NCBI GenBank assembly: GCA_900074885.1
Contig: FJUW01000004.1
Location: 3,240,862 to 3,304,861 of the forward strand
Origin: Rhynchosporium graminicola
Taxonomy: Eukaryota > Ascomycota > Leotiomycetes > Helotiales > Ploettnerulaceae
Direction of reading: 5' to 3'
DNA: 64,000 nt
Shown here: positions 23,201 to 35,837 of the stretch, one piece after another
How positions within the stretch are numbered: position 1 is the first letter of the stretch
Layout: every line of letters starts with the position of its first letter
The notes under the pieces: model-generated
What the model was told of the DNA's origin: nothing
The model's input: the letters and a program-made list of their open reading frames with translations, nothing else
Database searches by the model: none
Position numbers and translations under genes: made by a program

Positions 23201-26200
23201 CTTTGCGACAAGGCAAACACCTCGAACATCCGAAAGTTTGCTAGGACTGTGACCAATAAAGTATGTACTCCATAGCTGTCAAGAGTGTTGCAATTTCTAA
23301 TAGGTATCAGTGGCTTCTACATCTGTTGACTGAGGATGATCCAGAGGTTGTTGTACATGGTACCAAGATCCTGGCTCGACTTCTTGTCGTTCATGGGTCA
23401 GGCTACGTGACAAAATTTGCTAGCAAGACAGGCGGGTTTGCAATCATGCGCTTCCGTCTACGGAGATGGTGGGATGTTCCAACTCTATGGCCGATTTGCT
23501 TCAGCATCCTGTTCGGCCGGGACGTTGCTGAAGTTGACTTGGAAGCACCTTTCGAACTATTCAGTCTCTTGGAGCCTTTTAGCAATTGCAAAATCGTCTA
23601 CCCAGGGGTACTACCGGTCATTATGTCCATGCTTCAGCATGGCTTAAAGGAGGTCCTCCACCATCAGGACGATCCTGACTCGCCATTGCTTGACAGAGGT
23701 AACAGCCAAGACAAGTCCAAGGAATGTTTAATTGTACCTGCAGGCGCGAATCGTCGGAGGTCGATGTCTTTAACGAAGGAGCTCGAAGCACGGCGTGAGT
23801 ACAAACTTTCCTCGTATTTGAAATCTGGCAGCTAACATGTTTCAGAAACTCATCAGCACAAGAAAGAACGGTTGAGTGGTCAGGCTACGGTCCTGCATAC
23901 AGTTATTCGCTTCTTTGCAGATTTGCATTCCAAATCCTCTGACTTCAGAGACTTTGCTATATCATCGGATTACATTCGGCATCTTCTCGCGGTCCTCTTT
24001 CCCATTGTAGTGAGTACTGACGCGGTCAGCCCAGAGACTGAACTGAACTCTCGCGATTCGGCGTTAACATTTGAGGGCGACGATGTTATTATTCGACCAA
24101 TTTCTCGTGTTTCGACGACGCCTACACCGATCGTAAGAACTTCGTCCGTTGAAACAATGCTGCCGCCTAGTCCGACAGCACCTAGGGCCAGACCACTTCG
24201 TCGTGGGTCTTCGTTCATTCTGTTGACGTCTCGACCATCTGAATTCAGCCCGTCTTCCGCAAGACTAAATGTTATCATGTCGCCCAAGAAGAAGCTCACG
24301 GCACAGAACCTCAGCAACTCTCTGGTGGAAGAACTACTTGAACTTGTAATCAATGTGTTCATCGATCAAGTTATGATCAGAAAAGAATTCCCTGGGTTTA
24401 ATCTATGTCTGAAGGTTCCTCCTGGATTCCAGGAACACCAAGCCTATTTCGAGTCATACCTACTACGGAATACAATTCCACAGCTGAACAATACGATTCA
24501 GCTTGATCAGAAATCGCTGCGGGAGCCAAAGCTTATTCAAAATACGGCACGCTTCGTCTCACACATCGGCGAAGCAGTATTCGAAGGCTGGTTTCTGAGC
24601 GGGGCGGAGTCTTTACTCGACTTTGCTGGGACTCAGCTTGAGTACCTCCAGCGTCCGGAGATCTCCAAAATCAAGAGTGTGCGTTTATGTAGCCAAGCTG
24701 TCACGTCGATCAAGAATGTGTTTCTGAGGGTCGTGCTGCTACGTCTTTCCGAGCTTGACAATGCTCAGGTTCCTGAAGATGAAGCTGTGGCATTCATGGA
24801 CAAATTGCTTTATTGGCAGGCTGTTCTGCTGTCTTCCGATGTCAGCGAAGACAACTTTCTGAAGCTCATATGCTATCAGCTGTATCTCAAGCTTGTTGAT
24901 TCCAGAGACAGAATTCGTCTTGCTGCAGCAAACCTCTGGCGTATCATTCTCGTGCAGAAGCCTGAAGAGACATCAACAATGTTCCACAATACCACGACTA
25001 ATGATCATAGGACCTTGGCTTCCGGTTTTAGGAAGCTGATGGAGCAGGACAATGAGACGTTTTTCAGTTGGGTGGATGAGCAGCGTGTGGAACTTGATGC
25101 TCTTTTCCTGGGCGCCATGTCGAAGACCTGGGAAGACTTTGTGAATGCCGAAAATGAGAAGACCGAGGACGCAGCAAAGACTCGTGTCTCAAAGCGTCGT
25201 GAGAAGCTCAGACAGTGGCATGCAGAGGAATTGAATGACGAGGACATCTTATTCAGACATGATCTTGCGTCTACGCTGTGGATGAAAAACATCTACTCTT
25301 CCGAGCACCTCAAACACCAAAGAGCTCAGCAGGATCAACAAGATAACTTTACTTTCCTTGCTTCGACATTTTCCAGGATGAACCACGAGCTCCATAGACC
25401 CTGTGCAGTGTTCGAGCACGAATCTTCTGGGAAATGGAAGCTCGATCGAACGGAAGGACGGAACCGAATGCGATTACGGATGCTGCCTGATAGAGAGGCG
25501 CCTGCCTATGATTACCAGCCCAAACGCAGAGTCACGGACGCAGCAAATACTCTGAAATTGAACACGAAAGTTCCAGTCGCACCTGGAATTGAAACGCCGG
25601 TATCTGCCCTGCGAATTGAAGGAGCTCTAGATGGACCAAGTGATAGATCCAGTGATAGTCTGGCAAATTCTCAGCAAGAAGCTGCTAGCGGGTCACAGGG
25701 AAGCGTCATGCCAGAAGAAGATTTCGAGCTAGTAGACGATCCGAACGATCCTGGCGAAGACGACACGTATGAGGACAAGAACCGAAAGGTTATGCGCAGT
25801 CTTCAACAAGGCGATCAAGTGCAGCAAGTATTCAATATCTCTAGAATCATCGGACTGGAAGCTTGTGAAGGCTTGCTGATCATTGGCAAGAATTTTCTGT
25901 ACCTCATCGATAATGTTTTCCAAAGATCTGATGGTGAAATTGTCAACGTATCGCAAGCACCCAAAGAGGAACGAGATCCGTACCTTCAAATGATTGCTGG
26001 CAAGAACCCAGCAGACAAGCGGGCGCAGCCAGTAAAGACAGATCAAGGTGCTAGAGCTGATCAAGAAGCAAGAAGTTGGAAGTGGAGTGATGTTCTCAGT
26101 ATCTCAAAGCGCCGTTTCCTGTTCCGAGACGTTGCTATTGAGGTCTTCTTTACTGATGGCCGAAGTTATCTCTTGACCGCCATATCACCACACTTTAGGG

Positions 26201-28359
26201 ATGAACTCTACTCGAAGCTCACATCGAAAGCTCCACATACATCTGGGAGCTCTTCGCTACCGAATCCTGAAGATGGATGGCGACTTGAAGCACTGAAGGT
26301 ATCGGAAGAAGCCCCTGCAAGCTTTGGATCTAAGTTTGGAAATATTTTCAATTCCTCGGCTTGGAATCCAGCCATGCGACGATGGGCCAAGGGAGAGATG
26401 TCCAACTTCCATTACCTGATGTTGGTCAACACTATGGCTGGTAGGACATTTAATGATCTCACTCAGTACCCTGTCTTCCCTTGGGTTTTGGCCGACTACA
26501 CGAGTGAGGAATTGGATCTGGACAATCCTGCTACATTCAGGGATCTGTCGAAGCCAATGGGTGCTCAGCACAATTCTCGGGCTGCTGAATACATTGAGCG
26601 CTACAAGACTTTTGCCGAAATGGGTGATGCCAACACACCCGCATTTCACTATGGCACACACTATTCGTCGGCTATGATTGTCACTTCATACCTGATCAGA
26701 CTCCAGCCATTCGTTCAGTCGTACTTGTTGCTTCAAGGCGGAAACTTTGACCATCCTGACCGGCTTTTCTACTCAATCGAGAAGGCGTGGCAGTCTGCTT
26801 CCAAGGACAACATGACAGATGTGCGAGAGCTGATTCCAGAGTTCTTCTACCTCCCCGAATTCTTGACCAACAACAACAGCTATAATTTTGGCCTGAGACA
26901 GGGTAATGGCGGAGGTATCGATACCGTCAAACTCCCGCCCTGGGCCAAGGGAGACCCTAAGATATTCATAGCTAAGCATCGTGAAGCTCTAGAAAGCCCA
27001 TATGTTAGCAGGTACTTGAATCAGTGGATCGACCTCATCTTTGGCTGTAAACAACGGGGAGAGGCCGCGATCGACAGTGTCAACGTCTTCCATCATCTCT
27101 CGTACCATGGTGCTAAGGATCTTGACAATATTGTGGATCCCATCGAACGTGTTGCTACGATTGGTATCATTCACAACTTTGGACAGACTCCTCACCAGGT
27201 TTTCTCTAAGCCTCACCAGGCTCGTGAGGATACACGCAACAAAGCCAGACGTCTTGATACTTCTGCTGGAGTACTGACACGTCTCCCATTCCCTCTTCTC
27301 GAATCCCAGGAACGAGTCGCAAACTTGATATACTCAGCCAAGCTCGATCGTCTTCTCTGCGCCACAGCGTTCCGTCTCAATCTCGCTCCTCACTTCGACA
27401 AATTCGTAGAATGGGGATTCGCAGACAACAGTATCCGCTTCCAATTCAACGACAGCAGCCGCAAATCCGCTGGTCTCTTTGAGAACCTCCACGTCGGACA
27501 AATATCCACCTGCATCTTCGCCTCCTCCCAACTCCTCATCACCGCCGGCGAAGACTGCGTCATCTCCGCTCACACTGTCATAACCTCCCCGTCCAAACCT
27601 GTCGATCTCACCCCACGATCCTCTCTCTTCGGCCATAAAACACCAGTCACCGTCCTCGCAGTCTCGAAATCATTCTCTACACTTCTCTCCGCTTCTCAAG
27701 ACGGTACAATTATCCTCTGGGATCTCAACCGTCTTGAATTCGTGCGAAAGCTACCAAATCACAACAATAGCAGCAACAGTCGTGGTCCAGTGGAATGCGC
27801 ACGCATCAACGATGTCACAGGCGACATTATGCTCTGCCGCGGTCAGAAAGTCACCCTTTATACCTTGAACGGCGAATTCTTACTCGAGCGAAATGTATGC
27901 GATAATCACGATGACTACATAGCCTCTTGTGCATGGTACGAAGGTACTGGAAATGAATGGGTAGAACATTCCCTCTGCTTTACAGGCCAAAGAGGTGGTA
28001 TTGTGAATATCTGGCGCAAAGGTATTTCGAAAACAGGCAAATGGCAATTGGAACTTGTGAAGAAACTGGAGCATGGTGATACACGAGGGAAGAGAGGCGA
28101 GACCGCCGTGGGCAGTTTGACTGTGGCCGGTGGAAGTGGTAGGATGGGGAGTCTGAGGGGAAGAGGAAGAAGCTCGCTGGGTGGGAGAGATGATGTGGCT
28201 GTTACCTGTGTGAAGCCGATGGCGCAGTGTGTATACACTGGGGATGAAGAGGGGAGAGTTGTGAGTTATCCCCCATCCGATGTTTGCGAACGTGGATCTC
28301 AAGAGGAGAAGCTAACGGAATCGCAGTATGAGTGGGATATCGTACAGAGAGAACGATAG
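20220..28359 (+). CDS. BEACH-WD40 protein (Beige/neurobeachin family, yeast Bph1-like)
   Basis: Five exons (20220-22803, 22854-23260, 23311-23794, 23846-28260, 28327-28359) give 2640 residues. All introns are short (50-66 nt), and the phases join cleanly; the last rebuilds the terminal WD strand GRVYEWD. Order: helical armadillo-like N-terminus; concanavalin-A-like lectin domain about 357-577 (FDLSLHGFASIELP, FAAWIYIDQF); a helical middle; PH-BEACH domain about 1809-1950; BEACH domain about 1997-2285 (WNPAMRRWAKGEMSNFHYLM, FPWVLADYTSEELDL, YGTHYSSA); then WD40 repeats from about 2320 (LLSASQDGTIILWDL). The family organises vesicle fusion and lysosome/vacuole or endosome traffic. The ATG at 20220 is chosen because the longer frame upstream begins with GTG. 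Everything looks intact. Confidence 0.94.
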
Positions 28360-29305
28360 ATAGTAGGGAGTACGAATGTGCATAGATGGACGGTCGATGT
28401 GTCGTACATACTATGCCTCGAAGCGGACACACAGGAACGATGAAATGAGATTCGAGAGGGCGAGAAAAGCATGAGCGGATATGGAAACGACGTTATGAAT
28501 GATAGATAGATCAAGTACCGTAGTCGAGCGTGCATACCTACCTGTTCTTTGTGCAGGTGAGGGATAAGTACATTATGCATTTGAATGGCGTTTTTGGGTC
28601 TTCGAGCTAGGTTGGCACATAGATCGGTCTTGTGGTGCGTGTATGTGTGTAGAAGTGGAAATTTTTGACATGGCCATCATGTTTGTCGATTCGTTGGCAT
28701 CATTTGAGCGCTGCGTAACTTCTGAGGCGTGAATTTTCGTGGCGTGGCATATTGGGAGATTTTGTGAGGTGTAAGGTACATAGTGAGTGAGTGATGTTCA
28801 ACTCGGCTTACGTTCTCTGTTTTTGAGTTTGTTGCCTTATTCTGGGAATTGAAGGTCGAGAAAGGGATGGGTAGAAGAACAGATGGCAAGAATTCGATTT
28901 CTAGATTGGGAGATCAACTTTGAACGAGATGGGTGTAGATCGTTGCACGAAATGGTAAACGAAGAGATACCTTTGGTGCATGATCGCGAGACAAGAGGGA
29001 GGGTTTCTGGACTCTTTAGGTTTCTGTCTAAGCGAAGTAGAAGTAAACAGTGCTTGTTGTTTACCTAGGCTGCGGCTTGATTGATTCGGGGAGCGAGGGG
29101 GTGGGGGCGATTGGTGGGCTTGCAGGTGGTTAAAGCGGGGAATGAGTTCGACGCAGATTTTACAGAACGAATGACTCTTCCACGACATATCTCGCACTGT
29201 CTTACTGTACCTGCTTTCGAAATTTTGGTTCATGGTTTAGATCTGAGCTCACATTCCAATATTTCTGAGATATCCATAATCAGACCAGGTGATATCTCCC
29301 ACAGA
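28360..29305. other. Intergenic
   Basis: 946 bp between co-directional genes. An in-frame ATG at 29171 could extend the next protein by 45 residues. No other feature is recognised. Confidence 0.4.
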
Positions 29306-30577
29306 ATGTCTCTCGATCCCCCAACTTCTCAATCCATAAACCTGTCTCCCTACGAGGAGCTCTACAAACATTTCCACGCCAACCCTGAACTCTCCAATTT
29401 CGAGGTCAACACCTCTCAGAAATGTCTTTCGCACCTCATCGCCCTCAACGTCTTTACCCTCCACACCAACATAGGCGGCCACGGCCTCGTCGGCGTTTTT
29501 CCCAACGGTCCCGGTAAAACCATCATGTTACGAGCCGACATGGACGCCCTCCCCGTACTCGAGACGACCGGTCTCTCGTACTCCAGCACCATCACCGCCC
29601 TCGGAGCCGACGGACTAGAAACGCCCGTCATGCACGCCTGTGGTCACGACATGCACATGACCTGTCTGCTCGCCGCGTCTGAAGTGCTCGTGCGCTGCAA
29701 AGACTCCTGGGGCGGGACTCTGATTGTTCTTTTCCAGCCCGCGGAAGAACGAGGATCGGGCGCTCGAGCGATGTTCGACGATGGTCTGTACGCTAGAATC
29801 CCCATCCCGGACTTCGTGCTCGGCCAACATGTCATGGCCATGCGCGCCGGTAGCGTGGGGTTGCGCAGCGGGACTATCATGGCTGGGGCTGACAGTTTAC
29901 GGATCACGCTTTTTGGTAAGGGAGGGCATGGGAGCCAACCACATCGGACGGTTGATCCTGCGGTTTTGGCAGCGCATGTGGTGGTGAGATTGCAGAGTGT
30001 GGTTAGTAGAGAAGTGGATTATAACGACATTGCCGTTTTGACAATCGGTAGTGTGAGGGTGGGACAGACGGAGAATATCATCTCTGCCGAGGCCGTTCTG
30101 GGCGTGGATTTTAGGAGTACGAAGGAGAGCGTTAGAGATAAACTCGTGAAAAGTATCGAGCGGATTGTTAAAGCCGAGTGTCTTGCGAGTGGATGTGTCA
30201 AGGAGCCGAAGATCGAGAGGACGAGGTTTCTACCGAATACCGTGAATGATGAAGCGATGTCTTCGCGTCTCAAATCTGCTTTTGGGAAGTTCTTTGGGAG
30301 GGACAACTTCGAGCCCGAGATTCAGGTCACGACTATTGCGGAGGATTTCTCGATCCTGGCAAGTGTGAATGGGACGCCTTGTGTGTTTTGGCATTGGGGT
30401 GGTGTGGATCCCGTGTTGTGGGATGAGAAAGTGGAGGAGGGGAGACTGGATGATATTCCGATGAATCATTCGAGCGGGTTCAGCCCGTCTATACAGCCTA
30501 CTCTAAAGACGGGTGTGGATACGCTTGTTGTTGCTGCTTTGGAGTTTTTTGGAGGGAAGGAGGAGGCGAAACTGTGA
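29306..30577 (+). CDS. M20D metallopeptidase/amidohydrolase (amino-acid amide hydrolase type)
   Basis: A single exon of 423 codons. The family removes acyl or auxin-like groups from amino acids (hippurate, IAA-amino acid or N-acyl amino acid hydrolases). Metal ligands appear in order: Cys112 and His114 in HACGHDMHM, the Glu pair in QPAEERGSGA (147-148), His175 in LGQHVM, and a late His in MNHSSGFSP near the C-terminus. The lid/dimerisation domain (residues about 190-300) starts with ITLFGKGGHGSQPH. There is no signal peptide from the chosen ATG, so it is probably cytosolic. An alternative in-frame ATG at 29171 adds 45 unremarkable residues; I prefer 29306 because the family normally begins shortly before YEELYKHFHANPELS. 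The exact substrate is unknown. Confidence 0.9.
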   Translation: MSLDPPTSQSINLSPYEELYKHFHANPELSNFEVNTSQKCLSHLIALNVFTLHTNIGGHGLVGVFPNGPGKTIMLRADMDALPVLETTGLSYSSTITALGADGLETPVMHACGHDMHMTCLLAASEVLVRCKDSWGGTLIVLFQPAEERGSGARAMFDDGLYARIPIPDFVLGQHVMAMRAGSVGLRSGTIMAGADSLRITLFGKGGHGSQPHRTVDPAVLAAHVVVRLQSVVSREVDYNDIAVLTIGSVRVGQTENIISAEAVLGVDFRSTKESVRDKLVKSIERIVKAECLASGCVKEPKIERTRFLPNTVNDEAMSSRLKSAFGKFFGRDNFEPEIQVTTIAEDFSILASVNGTPCVFWHWGGVDPVLWDEKVEEGRLDDIPMNHSSGFSPSIQPTLKTGVDTLVVAALEFFGGKEEAKL

Positions 30578-32493
30578 TGTGATCACGTGGTGTGTTTGTG
30601 TTCATATTCGTAGCATTAGATAAGAAAGATATCCGACGAAGTCACGAAGCAAATTCGTAAACTCTCAGGGAGATAGTGGAAGATACGAGTCTTAGTGTCA
30701 ATGATTGCCGACTAATGCACAAGTGCAGAGGGAGTCCTTGGGGCGGCGAAGTTGTGAAAGGAACGCCACACGGCACGACAATCACGTTTTCAAGCCTCAA
30801 GGTCTCGATGGTATTTACTAGACATCTATAGAAAATAATTCACATGATAAAAAATCCCAGATCTAGTGCATCTATTTGGAGCCATTATACAACTTCTCCC
30901 TTCTTGAATATCGCTAGATTAACAAAATGAATAGCGGGGCAAGGAATGTTCTTCTCCAGCGGAGAGAGGGTTTCTAAGTTAGTATATCCTACGTCGCAAT
31001 TCGATGCCAGAGCCACGAGAATATCACAGGCTATTCCTGAAGCTAATACTTCAAAGGTATGAAACTACATTTTATCATCAGTAGGGTAATGATTCGATTA
31101 GAAGTGAGTGCACTAACTTTGCTGAAGTTTCCTCCGCCCGAGACGGAATTAGTCTAGTTTTAAAATGTCTACATCCTGTACATGTGTAATGTTCATCTAT
31201 AGTCGGCTGTATTCTTAATGCGCTAGAGTATAATGGGAATCGTTCAACGTTAGAACGGTCTTCATCCGCATGCAAAATATTACAGGGCCGAAGATAGAAC
31301 ACTAAGTAGTAAAGTTGACATTTGATAGAATTGAGCCATCCAGAGCATATGTATTAGTAACGCTCGAATCGATGGATGTATTTGGAAATAAGTTTTGATT
31401 GATACCAACTTCCCTACCGAGTTATAGCACTTCAGTAAATCGAGACAGAAGACTGTTGGGGTAGAATCGATCATGTGTTCTTATGGAATTTGAAATTGAA
31501 GACTGGAAGGACTGAGCTGCCAGGGCGGGGTTCGATTTTAGAATCGCTGAATAGATAGATGTATAAGCATGCGAGGGCAATGGTATGTAAGCAATTCGTA
31601 TATCAATGTATTTTATACCGTGTGTGTCTTTTTCAAAAGGTGTAGAGTATTGTTGAAGTCTGAGGCTGTGAATTGTTTTCCCGAAGGACTGAATGTGAGG
31701 GACGAATTGTTCTAGCATCTTATAGGTACACTGTCCACAATAACATTACATGCTTGTCAAGTTCGACCGTCAACTTTTCCGGCTTCCTCCAAATTCAACC
31801 ACTGGTGTCGCGTGGTCACTTATTCAATACTTTAAATAATGAGAATAACAGTGCCACAACAGGGTCCCGACTCCCTTTGTCGGTATGCTGTAGTGACCCC
31901 ACTTCTACCAACCTCTACACTTGGTAACAAATAAGAACTTCCAAGCTTACCGCAACAGGCTCAAACATGGTCACCATGAGGCTCATGACAACTACTGCCT
32001 CCTTACTGTTGCATCACCGTCACCTATTCGGCGGCTGGGGAGGTTGGGGCGCCCAGTCCTCTCGCATGCAAGGCTACCCAATGTGCCTTCTAGAACAGCC
32101 CGAAGAAGCTAGATCTGCTGCACTTACAGCGAATGCCCACCCCTATCACCGCCCCATTGGTCTTGCTTGGCCAGCTCACCGGTTCATGCATGCGTGCAAG
32201 CATTTCAGGCTGCGCAACGTCTGCTTCCGTTACTTTGGTCTGATCAAGAAAAAAGACCTGGGTCGCACGGATGAATCATTTGGTTCAAATAATTCCTTGC
32301 TGGCAGTATCTTCTCCTCATCCAACTTCCGTTCTTCACTTTCCCCTTCGATATCAGCATATTATGTGTCTTCGAAATCTTAACGGTAAGTGCTCAAACAC
32401 TGCGAGGAGATGGAGACGTGTGGAAATGCTGACAATTTCGGCAGAATGCGAATCGAGATCTCTTGCCGACCGGCGACGATTTGTTGATCGAGG
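30578..32493. other. Intergenic, no gene recognised
   Basis: 1.9 kb. A 183-codon frame at 31967-32518 overlaps the start of the next gene in another frame and has no recognisable features. A GTAAGT at about 32384 and a CAG near 32444 could bound a 5'-UTR intron of the BTB gene. Confidence 0.4.
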
Positions 32494-35400
32494 ATGGAGA
32501 TGGCGCCCGAAGTTTTGACTTTCATGCCAAATGGCGATGTTACCTTGACTCTCATTCGACATGTCTACCAGGAAGTTGGAGCCTCGGTGTCGAATAATAA
32601 ATCCTCTGCAGTGGTAGAGGAACCTGTCCTGGACGAAGACGCGGAAATCGAGGCAGCCCTCGGCATTGAACCAGAAGATCTAGCGGAGGATGAGGAGATT
32701 CTGTTCTATGCGCCAGATGCGCCGGGATCTGAGAATGGACCATCTTATCCTCCTCCACCACGAGCAAATCGCGACTCGGATCCAAGGGATCGGTCTGCGA
32801 GTCCTCCAGCATCTTTTTGGGCGGCTCTGAAAAGGCAAGCCGCGAAAATAAATGTTGAGAGGGCTGTGGAGGAAAGCGAACCGAAACCAGCGGTGAACGC
32901 CGTGAAAGTCCTTGTGTCGAGTCATGAAGTCCACTGTATTGTTTCTAGCCGACATTTGATTCTAGCCTCTCGATATTTTGAGACAGTTCTCAGTGGAGAT
33001 TTCGAAGAAGCGAAGGCTCTACGAGCGACAGGTCATGTGGAAATCCCGATGCTCGATGAGGATCTGGAAAGCATGACAATTTTGCTGACCATCATCCATG
33101 GAGCTAGCCGGAAAGTTCCCAGGAACGTCAGCTTGGAACTCCTGAGTAATCTAGCTGTCCTAGTGAGCAAGTTTGGGATGCTGGAAACGGTAGAATTCTT
33201 TTCGGATACTTGGATTGATCACTTGCAACGCGAAGGGCTGCCACAAGCGTATACCAAGGATGTTTTGCGGTTGCTGTTTGTGTTCTGGGTATTTGATCGG
33301 GAGACGGAGTTCAGGGATATGACGAGGTTGGCGCAGAGAGAAGCAGATGACAAATTCGAGGAGGATGTTGCAAATACCGAAGGAATAATGATCCCACTTG
33401 GAATTGTTGGTAAGTCAAACATCGTTAATTATAATGAGAAAGAGCATACTAAGATAAATTTTCAGACGCTATTAAGCAGGCACGATTGTCAGCCATAGAA
33501 ACAGCCCTCGCTGCAATCCATGCTCTGATCGACAAGTATATGGAGGGCTCGTCATTGTGCGACGCAGCACTTGATGAAGAGCTTCGCTATGCATGCGATG
33601 CAATGGTCCTAGGTTCTCTTCTCAAAAGCTCCCGCAAGATCGGCATCTGGCCCAAACCTGCATCACCGTTTCCCGGTAGGAAGTATCGCGGGCTGGCAAA
33701 AGCGATTCGAGGTATCAAGATACTAGATGTTTGTAGTAAAACAAACTGTCGGAAGTGGAACTCGCATGGACCAGCAGGTAATTCTCATGGCCTGGAGGAC
33801 GTGATTGAAGAAAAGTTGAAGGAAGTTGAGGAGTCTCTGGACGGTCTGAGACTCTTCGATTTCGCGAAAAAGAGGTATGTCCTGAATCGAGAGAAAAGCA
33901 GTAGACATAGTACTGATGACAGCAGTGAGGAATATATACCTGTTCTGCGGCCCCCACCGCCGCCTCCAGTCATTAATATACCAGTAAACGGAGACCCGAA
34001 AAAAGGAACTCATGGTATCAAAAAACATTCTCAAGCTTATGGCGAAAGAGTTGCGGTGGTGAAGCCCATGCAGAACGGCGAATTGATACCAGAAGAGTTG
34101 CGAGCACCAGTCGGTCCGTCACAATCCCGACCATCTCCAACGACGAGCAACTCAAAAGAAGGAAAGCAATCAGTACAGGAGCAACATAGATTCGAAATTC
34201 CACGATCGCTACGTTCCAGTCCCGACCACCAACCACAGCAGCACGGAAACAAGCCCGAACTCCAACGAGAACAACCGTCGCCGAGGATTGAGCCTATGCA
34301 GAGACGAAGCCCACCAAGCGTGGTAGAACGACAAGGAGGTCCAAAGGTTGATGATCGGGTCCGTATGCCAAACCAGCATGAAATCAGATCTGAAACTCAG
34401 CAGCGACAAACGTCTCAGCGAGTTGAGCCAACGCGAGGGCGAAGTCCACCGAGCCCAGTAGAACAACGATCACAGTCCGAAATTCGGACCACAGAAAGAC
34501 GCCCATCACCATCCCTTTTTGACTGGCCGAGCCAAAACCTTGGCTGCGAGCCAGAGCAGGAAGTGAAAGCAATCCCCAGATCGCAACAGTCAAGTGGATT
34601 TACCCGCCAGGAGATTCAAGCACAGTACTCGCCACGAGACAGTATGCAGGATCTATCAATCGGGAAGCCCATGTCAGTCTCAAAAGTACAGAAGAGGCAG
34701 AATTCGAATGGCGTCGTCCAGCAAGAAGTTGAAACACAATCAATCCTCCGAAATGGCTATCATGAGAACTCCGTCAAACAAACACCTCTAGCAACCGCTC
34801 AGCAAAGACAACCCCAACATGGGCATGGTCAGAGAGACACATACGCACAATCTTCGGCACGGAACAGCGTCCATGAAATCATAGTTTCCACGCCTATGTC
34901 AGTTTCTTCTTCTCAGCAGAAGGAAAATGGACAATATGGTCATGATAAAACTGAGCAGAATGGACATATTTCACAAAACGGGCGGCATGATCAGGAGGTA
35001 CGAAATGATTTGGACAGACAGAATGGACCTACTACGCTTAATGGAGCGCCTTCCCGCAATCAAGCGAATGGCCGCAGTGAGGAGAATCGACAAAATGGGC
35101 ACAGTAGTGGACCAAAAGAACAAAATGCGCACATTGGACGACTAGAAAGCGATCGAATTAATGAACAAAATGAGCGGATTGAACAGAACGGACAGCATGA
35201 ATTCGTGACGGCACTTACCACAATGTCAAATAGGAAGCCAATTTCGAACCCTTCAACACCAACCAGTCCAACTTTCAGAGAAGAAGCCACAGCACCATCG
35301 TCAAGAGATGTATCAAAAGTCGCAGCACAAGACAAGAGACTGACTCGAACGCCTTCGTACAAGAAACTGCCCGTTGGAAGAGAAGACGTTAAGTCACCGC

Positions 35401-35837
35401 CTCCCGAGGAGCCAAGGATCGCATCTATGAACCATGACGCTATGATGGAAGGTGTTCTGTCTTCAAACCGAAATGGAAGTGGTCATCCTGCAGTTGCTAG
35501 CAGCCAAGACGAGCGCCTGACGAATATCCCAGCGCCAGTCGCAACGATGAGAAAGGTCCCTTCGCCTCCTGCCCCTACACCTGTCCCTGCACCTGCGGCG
35601 GTAGCTGTGCAACCCATCAAGAATCGTGGGCGGGACAGGAAAGAAAAGAGTCCTCCAACGGGCGTTTTTGTGGGCAGAGAAAGCCCATTGAAACAGGTTC
35701 AGCTCGCAGGAGAGCAAGAAGAGGAGATGGACAAGAAAGATAATGAAATGGTGATCGAAGAGAATGTCTGGATGCCGCCAGCACAGAACTTCAGGACGAG
35801 GAATGGAAAGAAGGCATTCTCGACACGATTTTCATGA
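32494..35837 (+). CDS. BTB/POZ-domain protein with long Q/N-rich tail
   Basis: Exons 32494-33409 and 33466-35837, with a 56-nt intron, give 1095 residues. An acidic N-terminus (DEDAEIEAALGIEPEDLAEDEE) leads to a BTB fold at about 135-240 (VKVLVSSHEVHCIVSSRHLI, LASRYFETVLSGDF, VEIPMLDEDLESM). A helical region then has the order typical of fungal BTB proteins of this kind (LLSNLAVLVSKFGMLETVEFF, ETALAAIHALIDKY, CDAMVLGSLL) to about 420. The last 650 residues look disordered. They include PPPPPPV, repeated RSPPS.VE blocks and a QNG-rich region near 830-910. BTB domains mediate dimerisation or Cullin-3 binding; no partner can be named. An in-frame stop closely precedes the ATG, so the start is well constrained unless a 5' exon exists. 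Confidence 0.87.

Noticed and set aside
31967..32518. 183-codon plus-strand frame before the BTB gene
   Set aside because: No family features. It overlaps the BTB start in another frame and contains a likely UTR intron.
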